Source of the DNA: Ilumatobacteraceae bacterium
GTDB taxonomy: Bacteria > Actinomycetota > Acidimicrobiia > Acidimicrobiales > Ilumatobacteraceae
Direction: 5' to 3'
DNA length: 5,321 nt
Assembly: GCA_030727685.1 (NCBI GenBank)
Contig: JANRBC010000062.1
Location: forward strand, 1 to 5,321
The position numbers and the translations under genes are program-made. Under the pieces are notes generated by a model that saw only the letters and a list, made by a program, of their open reading frames with translations, was not told the DNA's origin and made no database searches. This document shows, piece by piece, positions 1 through 5,321 of this stretch. Numbering within the stretch: position 1 is the first letter of the stretch; each line of letters opens with the position of its first letter.

Positions 1-1001
1 CGCGAGACGCGGCGTATGACGCAGCGATTATCCGCGTATATAAAGGTGTCGAAGACTTGTCGCGGCCTGTTGTGCATACGCCAGTTGAGCCACCATTGCG
101 TGATGACACGTTGAAAGTTGAATCGTCAATGCCTGGTGGCATGTATGAGCGCGCTGTTGAAGTTGCAAAAGATCACATTCGTGCAGGGGATATTTTTCAG
201 GTTGTGTTGTCGCAGCGATTTGACGTGCAACTTGATGCTGATGCGTTCGATGTATATCGAGTGTTGCGACAGATAAATCCGAGCCCATACATGTATTACG
301 TGAAACATGATGATGTGACGATCGTGGGCTCGTCGCCTGAGCCGATGGTGCAGTTGCGCAACGGTCGCGTTGTGAGTCGACCGATTGCTGGCACACGTAA
401 ACGCGGAGTAGATGACGAGCAAGATCGCAAGTTGGCGGGTGAATTAAAAGAGAATCCCAAAGAGCGCGCCGAGCATGTGATGCTCGTTGACTTGGCGCGC
501 AACGATGTTGGTCGCGTCGCCGAATTTGGCACGATGAATGTTGACGAATTTATGACCCTTGAGCGATATAGCCACGTGATGCATTTGACTTCGCAGGTCT
601 CTGGCACTTTACGTGCTGGTCTCGGGCCAGTAGATGTGTTGCGTGCGACTTTGCCTGCGGGCACTGTTAGTGGTGCGCCGAAAGTGCGAGCGATGCAAAT
701 TATTGACGCGCTCGAACCAACAAAACGTGGGCCGTATGCAGGCGTTGTTGGCTATGTAGATTTTTCAGGCAACCTCGATACAGCGATTGCGATTCGCACG
801 ATGTTTGTCGGTGATCATGGTGCAACGCTGCAAGCGGGTGCAGGAATAGTCGCTGACAGTGTTGCAAGTGAAGAGAGTCTTGAGTGCCGAAATAAAGCAG
901 CGGCTTTGATTGCGGCGATTCCGGCGGCGCGGCGAATGACGAAGGCACGCGAGCAGGCACGCGAGCAGGCACAAGCGACTAGTGCGGTGCGTGCAAAATG
1001 A
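1..1001 (+). CDS. trpE: Anthranilate synthase component I (TrpE), 5' end missing
   Basis: TrpE converts chorismate to anthranilate, using ammonia from the glutamine amidotransferase subunit TrpG, in the first committed step of cytosolic tryptophan synthesis. The reading frame is open from the window edge (first whole codon at base 3), so the TTG at 57 is an internal Leu, not a start. About 332 of the usual roughly 500 residues are visible, covering the whole chorismate-binding domain. Visible motifs are GDIFQVVLSQRF, PIAGTRKRG (381-407), MLVDLARND (480-506), YSHVMHLTSQVSG, LPAGTVSGAPK (651-683), GPYAGVVGY and QAGAGIVADSV followed by NKA. Ala in PIAGT argues for anthranilate synthase; aminodeoxychorismate synthase PabB normally has Lys there. 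The N-terminal region that carries the tryptophan feedback site is outside the window, so feedback control cannot be judged. After the conserved domain there is a hydrophilic tail with a duplicated AREQ. The stop overlaps the next start as ATGA. Identification is very secure. Confidence 0.96.
   Translation, partial: RDAAYDAAIIRVYKGVEDLSRPVVHTPVEPPLRDDTLKVESSMPGGMYERAVEVAKDHIRAGDIFQVVLSQRFDVQLDADAFDVYRVLRQINPSPYMYYVKHDDVTIVGSSPEPMVQLRNGRVVSRPIAGTRKRGVDDEQDRKLAGELKENPKERAEHVMLVDLARNDVGRVAEFGTMNVDEFMTLERYSHVMHLTSQVSGTLRAGLGPVDVLRATLPAGTVSGAPKVRAMQIIDALEPTKRGPYAGVVGYVDFSGNLDTAIAIRTMFVGDHGATLQAGAGIVADSVASEESLECRNKAAALIAAIPAARRMTKAREQAREQAQATSAVRAK
945..968 (+). repeat. Two tandem 12-bp copies in the trpE tail
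   Basis: The unit gcacgcgagcag occurs twice in direct succession and begins a degenerate third copy (gcacaa). It is in frame and encodes AREQ twice followed by AQ, in the charged C-terminal tail beyond the conserved chorismate-binding fold. This looks like a slippage duplication in a tolerant, non-catalytic tail. Confidence 0.85.
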
Positions 1002-1780
1002 CTGGATTTTACGTCGAACATGATCGCGATGTGCTGAATGTGCGTGGCAGTGATGCGCGAAAGTTTTTGCATTCGCAATTAGCCAATGATGTTGCGTCGT
1101 TAAAGGTTGGCGAGTCGCAATACAGCCTGTTGCTTGAGCCGACGGGCAAGATCACTTCGTTGTTGCGTGTGCATTGCAAGTCTGATGAAGACTTTGTTTT
1201 AGATTGCGATGCGGGTTTTGGTGAAGTTTCGGCGACTAGGTTGTCTCGGTTCAAGATTCGCATCAAATGTGAGATCTCAAGTGGTGCGCAAAGGTTCGTG
1301 GCGGTGAGAGGTTTATCCGCAACTAATTATGCTGAACATTTGGCGCGCAACTCGGCGTTGTCAGCGTGGCGAGAAAACGATTGCGCAGTTGATTTTGTGG
1401 CAAGCGAATTTGTTGTGGGCGATTTGCGCCAAGGCTCGACTGAAGATTTTGAATTGGCGCGTGTGATGGCGAAGTGGCCGACGATGGGTGTTGATATGAC
1501 GACGAACTCGATGCCCGCAGAAACTGGATTGACCGATTGCGCGGTGAGTTTTACGAAGGGTTGCTATCCGGGGCAAGAGTTGGTTGAGCGAATGGACTCA
1601 CGTGGTGCGACCGCCCCGCGACAATTGCGTTTGATTCGTGCTGAAGTAGGCGCAAGTGCCGGTGCACCAGTTGTGCTCAACGGCGAAGAGATTGGTATGT
1701 ATACGAGTGTTTGCCAAGAATTTGGATTGGCTTTGATCAAACGATCGGCGGACAGCCGTTCAATCGAGATTGGCGCGTAA
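998..1780 (+). CDS. ygfZ: YgfZ/GcvT-like folate-binding protein
   Basis: This 260-residue protein belongs to the YgfZ (COG0354, CAF17/IBA57-like) family of tetrahydrofolate-binding proteins related to GcvT. In Escherichia coli, YgfZ supports activity of certain Fe-S enzymes such as the tRNA methylthiotransferase MiaB; the family acts in the cytosol. The diagnostic motif KGCYPGQE is present at residues 187-194 with Cys189, followed by ERMDSRG, as in the family (KGCYxGQE). The N-terminal part (roughly residues 1-90, with DARKFLHSQLANDV and LLLEPTGKI) fits the GcvT-like fold. It is shorter than E. coli YgfZ (326 residues), mostly because the C-terminal barrel is compact. The ATG at 998 overlaps the trpE stop by four bases (ATGA) and has no clear Shine-Dalgarno sequence, so translation is probably coupled to trpE. 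The exact client enzyme cannot be read from the sequence. A true aminomethyltransferase GcvT is unlikely: the protein is too short and carries the YgfZ Cys motif. Confidence 0.9.
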   Translation: MTGFYVEHDRDVLNVRGSDARKFLHSQLANDVASLKVGESQYSLLLEPTGKITSLLRVHCKSDEDFVLDCDAGFGEVSATRLSRFKIRIKCEISSGAQRFVAVRGLSATNYAEHLARNSALSAWRENDCAVDFVASEFVVGDLRQGSTEDFELARVMAKWPTMGVDMTTNSMPAETGLTDCAVSFTKGCYPGQELVERMDSRGATAPRQLRLIRAEVGASAGAPVVLNGEEIGMYTSVCQEFGLALIKRSADSRSIEIGA

Positions 1781-1788
1781 ACTGCAGT

Positions 1789-4491
1789 ATGCCTTTTATC
1801 TTTGCATTCGATCACAAACACCGTCGCGCACCAATGAGCATGAAAGATTTGCTCGGCGGAAAGGGTGCGAACCTCGCCGAAATGATGAGCGTGCTGAAGT
1901 TGCCGGTGCCGCACGGTTTTACGGTGACAACAGATGCGTGTCGCGCCTATATGAAGGGCGGCTGGCCGAAAACTCTCGACAAAGAATTGGCGACGCACGT
2001 TGCGCAACTTGAGAAGAAGATGGGGGCCAAGCTTGGTGACCCGATGAACCCGTTGTTGGTGTCGGTGCGATCGGGCGCGAAGTTCTCGATGCCGGGCATG
2101 ATGGACACAGTCTTGAACTTGGGTCTCAACGATCGCAGTGTGCAAGGTATAGCGAAGTCGACCAACGACGAGCGATTTGCATACGACAGCTATCGCCGAT
2201 TTATTGCGATGTACGGGCGAATTGTTTTGGGCATTGACGGCGCGAAATTTGAGCATCCGTTTGAAGATGCAAAGAAGTCTGCTGGCATCACAAGCGATGC
2301 GGCGTTGTCGGCGAGTTCGTTGAAGGCGCTTTGCGAGATATTTAAGTCGGTAGTCAAGGCTGAAACAGGCAAAGAGTTTCCTCAAGAGCCGGTTAAGCAA
2401 TTGCGCGGTGCTGTTGAAGCGGTGTTTCGCTCATGGAATGGCGCTCGAGCGATTGCATATCGCGTGCGCGAAAAAATTAGCCACGACCTCGGCACTGCGG
2501 TCAATGTGCAGGCGATGGTGTTCGGCAATCGTGACAACAACTCGGGTACGGGCGTTGGCTTCACGCGCAATGCGGCGACTGGTGAAAACAAACCATATGG
2601 CGACTATTTAATTAATGCGCAAGGCGAAGATGTTGTTGCTGGCATTCGCAACACTGAAGATCTTGATGCACTGAAGCGTCAGTTTCCGAGTGTGCACAAA
2701 GAGTTGTTGGCGATCTTCGATCGGCTCGAGCGTCACTACCACGACATGTGTGACACCGAGTTCACAATTGATCAGGGCAAGTTGTGGATGTTGCAGACTC
2801 GCGTCGGCAAGCGCACTGGTGCCGCAGCGCTGAAGATGGCTGTTGATATGACCGCCGGAACAGGAAAAGGCAAGCAGTCATGGAAGATCACCAAAAAAGA
2901 AGCGCTGATGCGAGTGAATGCAGAACATTTAGATCAGGTTTTGCATCCGCAATTTACTAATAAGACGAAGGCAGTTGCTAAGGGTTTGGCGGCGTCGCCT
3001 GGTGCTGCGGTGGGCAAAGTTTATTTCACGGCCGATGATGCCGAAGCTGCTGCCAAGAGTGGCGAGGCAGTGATTTTGGTGCGCAGCGAGACCAGCCCCG
3101 AAGACGTGCACGGCATGATGGTTGCAAAAGGTATTTTGACTTCGCGCGGCGGACTCGTAAGTCACGCAGCAGTTGTTGCGCGCGGTTGGGGAACACCTGC
3201 TGTTGTTGGTGCTGATGCAGTGCAGATTGATGGCAAGATGTTTCGCGCTGGCGATGTAGTTGTTCGTGAAGGCGATGTGATTTCGCTCGACGGCACAACT
3301 GGTGAAGTGATGCTTGGCGCAATGCAGTTAACTGCTGCTGAGCCGACGAAAGAGTTTCAAACTATTTTGAAATGGGCTGACGAATTTCGCAAAGGCAAAC
3401 TCGCAGTGCGCGCGAATGCAGACACGGCTGAAGACGCTTTGAAGGCGCGCGAATATGGTGCAGAGGGCATTGGTTTGTGCCGCACTGAGCACATGTTCTT
3501 GGCGCCTGATCGGTTGCCGGTTGTGCGTCGAATGATTTTGGCGAGCACGCCTGCTGAAGAGATGGCGGCGCTTGAAGATTTGCGCGCGGTGCAAAAAGAA
3601 GACTTTGCTTCGTTGTTGCGAGCGATGTCTGGTCTGCCAGTAACCGTGCGATTGTTAGACCCACCGTTGCACGAGTTTTTGCCGAATGTCGACGAACTCG
3701 AGATTAAGGCAGCGACGAGTGGTCTCGACGAGCAAGAACGCAAGTTGTTGCGCGCGGCGCACGATTGGGCAGAGGTTAATCCGATGCTCGGAACTCGTGG
3801 TGTTCGACTCGGTGTAATTAAGCCAGGTCTTTATGCGATGCAGGTGCGTGCGTTGATGCAGGCTGCTGATCAGGTTGCAGACGAGGGCTACGAGCCGATC
3901 GTTGAAGTGATGATTCCGTTGACGGTTACTCGTGAAGAGTTGGCCCTTGCGCGATCGTGGGTTGAGGGTGTTCTTGTTGAGCACTCGTCGCGATTGAAAG
4001 ATAAAGGTGCTGGTCTTGGCAAGCGTGGCGCGCGAGGCAAGAAGATCACACGACCGAAAGTCACGATCGGCACGATGATTGAGACGCCGCGTGCGGCTTT
4101 GCGTGCAGACGAGCTCGCTGAGCATGCTGATTTCTTTAGCTTTGGCACGAACGACTTGACGCAGATGACTTTTGGTTTTTCGCGCGACGATGTCGAGAGT
4201 CGAATGATGCCTGCGTATCTTGAGGCTGGTTTGCTTAAGCGAAACCCGTTCGAGACGATTGATCAGACTGGTGTCGGCGAACTTGTTGAGATCGCTGCCA
4301 AGCGTGGTCGCAAGGCTAAGCGCAAGTTGAAGCTCGGTGTTTGTGGTGAGCATGGTGGCGACCCCGAGTCGATCGCTTTGTTCTACCGTGCTGGTCTTGA
4401 CTATGTGTCGTGCTCGCCGTATCGCATTCCGATTGCACGTCTCGCCGCCGCCCAATCAATAATCGGTGGCCTCAAAACCGAAACCAAATAA
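1789..4491 (+). CDS. ppdK: Pyruvate, phosphate dikinase (PPDK)
   Basis: PPDK interconverts ATP, phosphate and pyruvate with AMP, PPi and PEP in the cytosol, serving gluconeogenesis or PPi-dependent glycolysis. The 900-residue product has the three expected parts: an N-terminal ATP-grasp domain (KGANLAEM; VSVRSGAKFSMPGMMDT with Arg94; Glu324, Gln336, Arg338), the phosphohistidine domain (GGLVSHAAVVARG, catalytic His459) and the C-terminal PEP/pyruvate barrel (Arg565, Arg621, Asp624, Glu765, Asn788, and Cys852 in GVCGEHGGDP). These match the catalytic residues of the 874-residue Clostridium symbiosum enzyme with a constant offset of 4 up to Arg621 and about 20 afterwards, locating a basic insertion at residues about 735-758. 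The position of the regulatory Thr is Val457. The ATG at 1789 was chosen because FIFAFD followed by KDLLGGKGANLAEM is the usual PPDK beginning. A longer reading from TTG 1711 would overlap ygfZ and adds no family sequence. The gene starts 8 bases after ygfZ without a visible Shine-Dalgarno sequence, suggesting coupling. Confidence 0.97.
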   Translation: MPFIFAFDHKHRRAPMSMKDLLGGKGANLAEMMSVLKLPVPHGFTVTTDACRAYMKGGWPKTLDKELATHVAQLEKKMGAKLGDPMNPLLVSVRSGAKFSMPGMMDTVLNLGLNDRSVQGIAKSTNDERFAYDSYRRFIAMYGRIVLGIDGAKFEHPFEDAKKSAGITSDAALSASSLKALCEIFKSVVKAETGKEFPQEPVKQLRGAVEAVFRSWNGARAIAYRVREKISHDLGTAVNVQAMVFGNRDNNSGTGVGFTRNAATGENKPYGDYLINAQGEDVVAGIRNTEDLDALKRQFPSVHKELLAIFDRLERHYHDMCDTEFTIDQGKLWMLQTRVGKRTGAAALKMAVDMTAGTGKGKQSWKITKKEALMRVNAEHLDQVLHPQFTNKTKAVAKGLAASPGAAVGKVYFTADDAEAAAKSGEAVILVRSETSPEDVHGMMVAKGILTSRGGLVSHAAVVARGWGTPAVVGADAVQIDGKMFRAGDVVVREGDVISLDGTTGEVMLGAMQLTAAEPTKEFQTILKWADEFRKGKLAVRANADTAEDALKAREYGAEGIGLCRTEHMFLAPDRLPVVRRMILASTPAEEMAALEDLRAVQKEDFASLLRAMSGLPVTVRLLDPPLHEFLPNVDELEIKAATSGLDEQERKLLRAAHDWAEVNPMLGTRGVRLGVIKPGLYAMQVRALMQAADQVADEGYEPIVEVMIPLTVTREELALARSWVEGVLVEHSSRLKDKGAGLGKRGARGKKITRPKVTIGTMIETPRAALRADELAEHADFFSFGTNDLTQMTFGFSRDDVESRMMPAYLEAGLLKRNPFETIDQTGVGELVEIAAKRGRKAKRKLKLGVCGEHGGDPESIALFYRAGLDYVSCSPYRIPIARLAAAQSIIGGLKTETK

Positions 4492-4503
4492 CCAGACACA
4501 TTT

Positions 4504-4531
4504 CACTTGCTCACCATTGAGTGGTCAAGTG
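4504..4531 (+). terminator. Bulged hairpin after ppdK, possible terminator
   Basis: Twelve bases after the ppdK stop, CACTTG (4504-4509) pairs with CAAGTG (4526-4531). After a 3-nt bulge (ctc), ACCA (4513-4516) pairs with TGGT (4522-4525) around a 5-nt loop, giving a 10-bp stem. No U-run follows (next bases ccgcattg), so it is not a canonical intrinsic terminator. U-less terminators, or a 3'-end stabilising hairpin, are both possible. Its position at the end of the trpE-ygfZ-ppdK cluster supports a 3'-end role. Confidence 0.55.
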
Positions 4532-4550
4532 CCGCATTGAAGATTGCGAT

Positions 4551-4585
4551 GTGTGGTGGGGTGGTTGGTGGCGGGGTGGTGGATG
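4551..4585 (+). repeat. G/T-rich stretch with two near-identical 12-mers
   Basis: This stretch contains a single C. TGGTGGGGTGGT (4554-4565) recurs as TGGCGGGGTGGT (4569-4580), one mismatch apart and 15 bases along. Runs of two to four G separated by one to three bases could form a two-tetrad G-quadruplex, or serve as a direct-repeat protein site. It overlaps the spacer and -35 area of the candidate terC promoter. The repeat is seen directly; any role is inference. Confidence 0.6.
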
Positions 4586-4594
4586 ATTTAGTAT
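4565..4594 (+). promoter_or_regulatory. Candidate sigma70-like promoter for the terC-family gene
   Basis: TTGGTG (4565-4570) and TAGTAT (4589-4594) are separated by 18 bases. They match the -35 and -10 consensus at about 3 and 4 of 6 positions, so this is weak. It would start transcription near 4600-4602, directly before the structured leader, and this positional fit is the main support. Confidence 0.35.
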
Positions 4595-4600
4595 GTAGGC

Positions 4601-4695
4601 ATAGCCCGACTTGCCGATTGGTAAGCGATCATCGGGGGAAGTAAAACCGAAACAAAAGTTGCGGTTCATCACCCGAAAGGTCCAGCTAGTTACAC
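4601..4695 (+). promoter_or_regulatory. Structured 5' leader of the terC-family gene, possible riboswitch-like element
   Basis: Two hairpins are evident. CTTGCC (4610-4615) pairs with GGTAAG (4620-4625) around a GATT loop, with one G-U pair. AACCG (4645-4649) pairs with CGGTT (4662-4666), then after a single a/g mismatch AAC pairs with GTT around an AAAA loop. TCGGG (4632-4636) can pair either with CCCGA at 4605-4609, enclosing the first hairpin, or with CCCGA at 4672-4676, enclosing the second. The two pairings are mutually exclusive, and the second touches the purine-rich GAAAGG before the start codon. A weak closing helix, TAGC (4602-4605) with GCTA (4685-4688), is possible. TerC/Alx genes in other bacteria are commonly controlled by the Mn-sensing yybP-ykoY leader. 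The ggggaagta segment faintly recalls that class, but the matching 3' strand is absent, so I do not assign it. The ligand, if any, is unknown. Confidence 0.45.
4675..4680 (+). promoter_or_regulatory. Probable ribosome binding site for the terC-family gene
   Basis: GAAAGG matches part of the 16S anti-Shine-Dalgarno complement but ends 15 bases before the ATG at 4696, longer than usual. An in-frame TAG at 4687-4689 rules out any earlier start. Its first two bases lie within the downstream alternative CCCGA pairing, so access could depend on leader folding. Confidence 0.4.
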
Positions 4696-5321
4696 ATGTT
4701 GAATATGTTGTTTGCCGCAGGTACAGAAAAAGAAAATTTCGTTGACGTTGTAATCCCGTCGTGGGGTTGGCCGATGTTGCTGGTCGTTATCGCTGGCGCG
4801 CTGATGATCGATTTGTTGGTGTTTCATCGCAAGGCCCATGTCATCGGTATTCGCGAGGCGGCTTTAGAGAGTGCCATTTGGATTGGGCTTGGTCTTGCAT
4901 TCACCGGCGTAATCGCTTGGATGTTTGCTGACCAAGGCAAGGGCGCGTCGTCGGCAATCGAATATCTCTCGGGTTATTTGATCGAAAAGAGTCTCTCGGT
5001 CGACAACGTTTTCGTTTGGGCGATGATTTTTGCTCACTTCAAGGTGCCACGTGAATATCAACATCGCACACTATTTTGGGGAATTTTCGGCGCGCTCGTT
5101 TTGCGATTCGTGTTCATCATCGTCGGCGTCGCAGTAATCACGCGGTTTCAATTCTTGTTGCTGGTTTTCGGAGTGTTCCTTATCTATACAGGCATAAAAA
5201 TATTCAAAGGGGGCGATCATGATGGCGATCCATCAGAGATGCGCACGATGAAAATATTTAGGCGATTCGTGCCTTCGGTTGACCATTATGACGGGCAAAA
5301 AATGTTCACCCGTGTAAATGG
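4696..5321 (+). CDS. terC: TerC/Alx-family integral membrane protein, 3' end missing
   Basis: TerC-family proteins (TerC, Alx, YkoY and relatives) are inner-membrane proteins; several export manganese, and others are linked to tellurite resistance or pH response. The frame is open to the window edge, giving 208 complete codons of an expected 300 or more. Likely membrane segments are at residues about 26-44, 58-78, 88-113, 125-148 and 151-170. The family signature is clear in segment 3: EYLSGYLIEKSLSVDN (residues 89-104), with acidic and Asn residues inside the membrane, followed by VPREYQHRTLFWGI. Asp39 in the first segment also fits the family. A charged loop follows segment 5 (KGGDHDGDPSEMR), as in Alx-type proteins. 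ATG 4696 is the first possible start because of the in-frame TAG at 4687; ATG 4705 would remove only three residues. The gene follows its own candidate promoter and leader, so it is probably separate from the ppdK cluster. Family assignment is firm; the transported metal is inferred. Confidence 0.92.
   Translation, partial: MLNMLFAAGTEKENFVDVVIPSWGWPMLLVVIAGALMIDLLVFHRKAHVIGIREAALESAIWIGLGLAFTGVIAWMFADQGKGASSAIEYLSGYLIEKSLSVDNVFVWAMIFAHFKVPREYQHRTLFWGIFGALVLRFVFIIVGVAVITRFQFLLLVFGVFLIYTGIKIFKGGDHDGDPSEMRTMKIFRRFVPSVDHYDGQKMFTRVN

Noticed and set aside
57..59. TTG 57 as the start of trpE
   Set aside because: The frame is open to the window edge and the upstream residues (YDAAIIRVYKGVEDL) look like the normal TrpE linker, so the gene is cut by the window.
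28..396. Open frame of 122 codons on the - strand over trpE
   Set aside because: It is antisense to conserved TrpE sequence, is rich in His, Gln and Thr as expected from reversed codons, and has no family resemblance.
1711..1788. TTG 1711 as an upstream start for ppdK
   Set aside because: It would overlap ygfZ by 70 bases and add 26 residues that do not resemble any PPDK N-terminus; ATG 1789 gives the family-typical beginning.
1564..2400. Long open frame (278 codons) on the - strand
   Set aside because: It lies opposite ygfZ and ppdK, whose products match known families throughout. The translation has low complexity in Arg/His/Cys and no recognisable motif; frequent TTG and GCG codons on the + strand leave few stops opposite.
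3655..4455. Open frame of 266 codons on the - strand
   Set aside because: It is antisense to the conserved PEP-binding barrel of PPDK, shows no motif or plausible initiation signal, and has the composition of a shadow frame.
4593..4598. ATGTAG start-stop pair upstream of terC
   Set aside because: It overlaps the candidate -10 element and lies before the inferred transcription start, with no ribosome binding site.
4630..4695. Assignment of the leader to the yybP-ykoY manganese riboswitch
   Set aside because: Only the ggggaagta segment is reminiscent. The 3' strand expected to pair with it (a GACCUUU-like segment) is absent, so a firm call is not supported without a covariance-model search.

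Overview
The window reads as ordinary bacterial chromosome. All recognisable genes lie on the + strand: a three-gene cluster (trpE 3' part, ygfZ-like, ppdK), a 204-bp intergenic region, and the 5' part of a TerC-family membrane protein gene. Protein-level features (the actinobacterial style of the PPDK, the YgfZ motif KGCYPGQE followed by DSRG, and an Alx/TerC protein) fit an Actinomycetota-like organism of moderate GC with heavy TTG use for Leu. An aquatic Acidimicrobiia-type lineage would be my guess. This assignment is an inference from memory of the families and is weak. No mobile element, CRISPR array, tRNA or rRNA was seen.

Layout. Bases 1-1001 encode the C-terminal two thirds of anthranilate synthase component I (TrpE); the start lies outside the window. 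Its stop overlaps the start of a YgfZ/GcvT-like folate-binding protein (998-1780) as ATGA. Eight bases after that stop comes a full-length 900-residue pyruvate, phosphate dikinase (1789-4491). Neither internal start has a clear Shine-Dalgarno sequence, so the three genes probably form one translationally coupled transcription unit. They link tryptophan synthesis, Fe-S/folate-linked maintenance and the pyruvate-PEP node. PEP feeds the shikimate pathway to chorismate, the TrpE substrate, so a metabolic link is conceivable but not shown.

The intergenic region (4492-4695) holds four things: a strong bulged hairpin just after ppdK, a G/T-rich stretch with two near-identical 12-mers, a weak sigma70-like promoter, and a leader of about 95 nt with two clear hairpins. 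One UCGGG segment in the leader can pair with either of two CCCGA segments, and the downstream one touches the probable ribosome binding site. Since the next gene is of the TerC/Alx (metal export) family, which is often under Mn-sensing leader control, this leader is the most interesting candidate here. It does not match the yybP-ykoY consensus as I recall it.

The PPDK keeps all catalytic residues I could check. It differs from the Clostridium symbiosum reference by an insertion of about 16 residues, very rich in Lys/Arg, in the PEP-binding barrel, and by Val at the position where regulated PPDKs carry the phosphorylatable Thr. I found no convincing evidence of a wholly undescribed multi-gene system.
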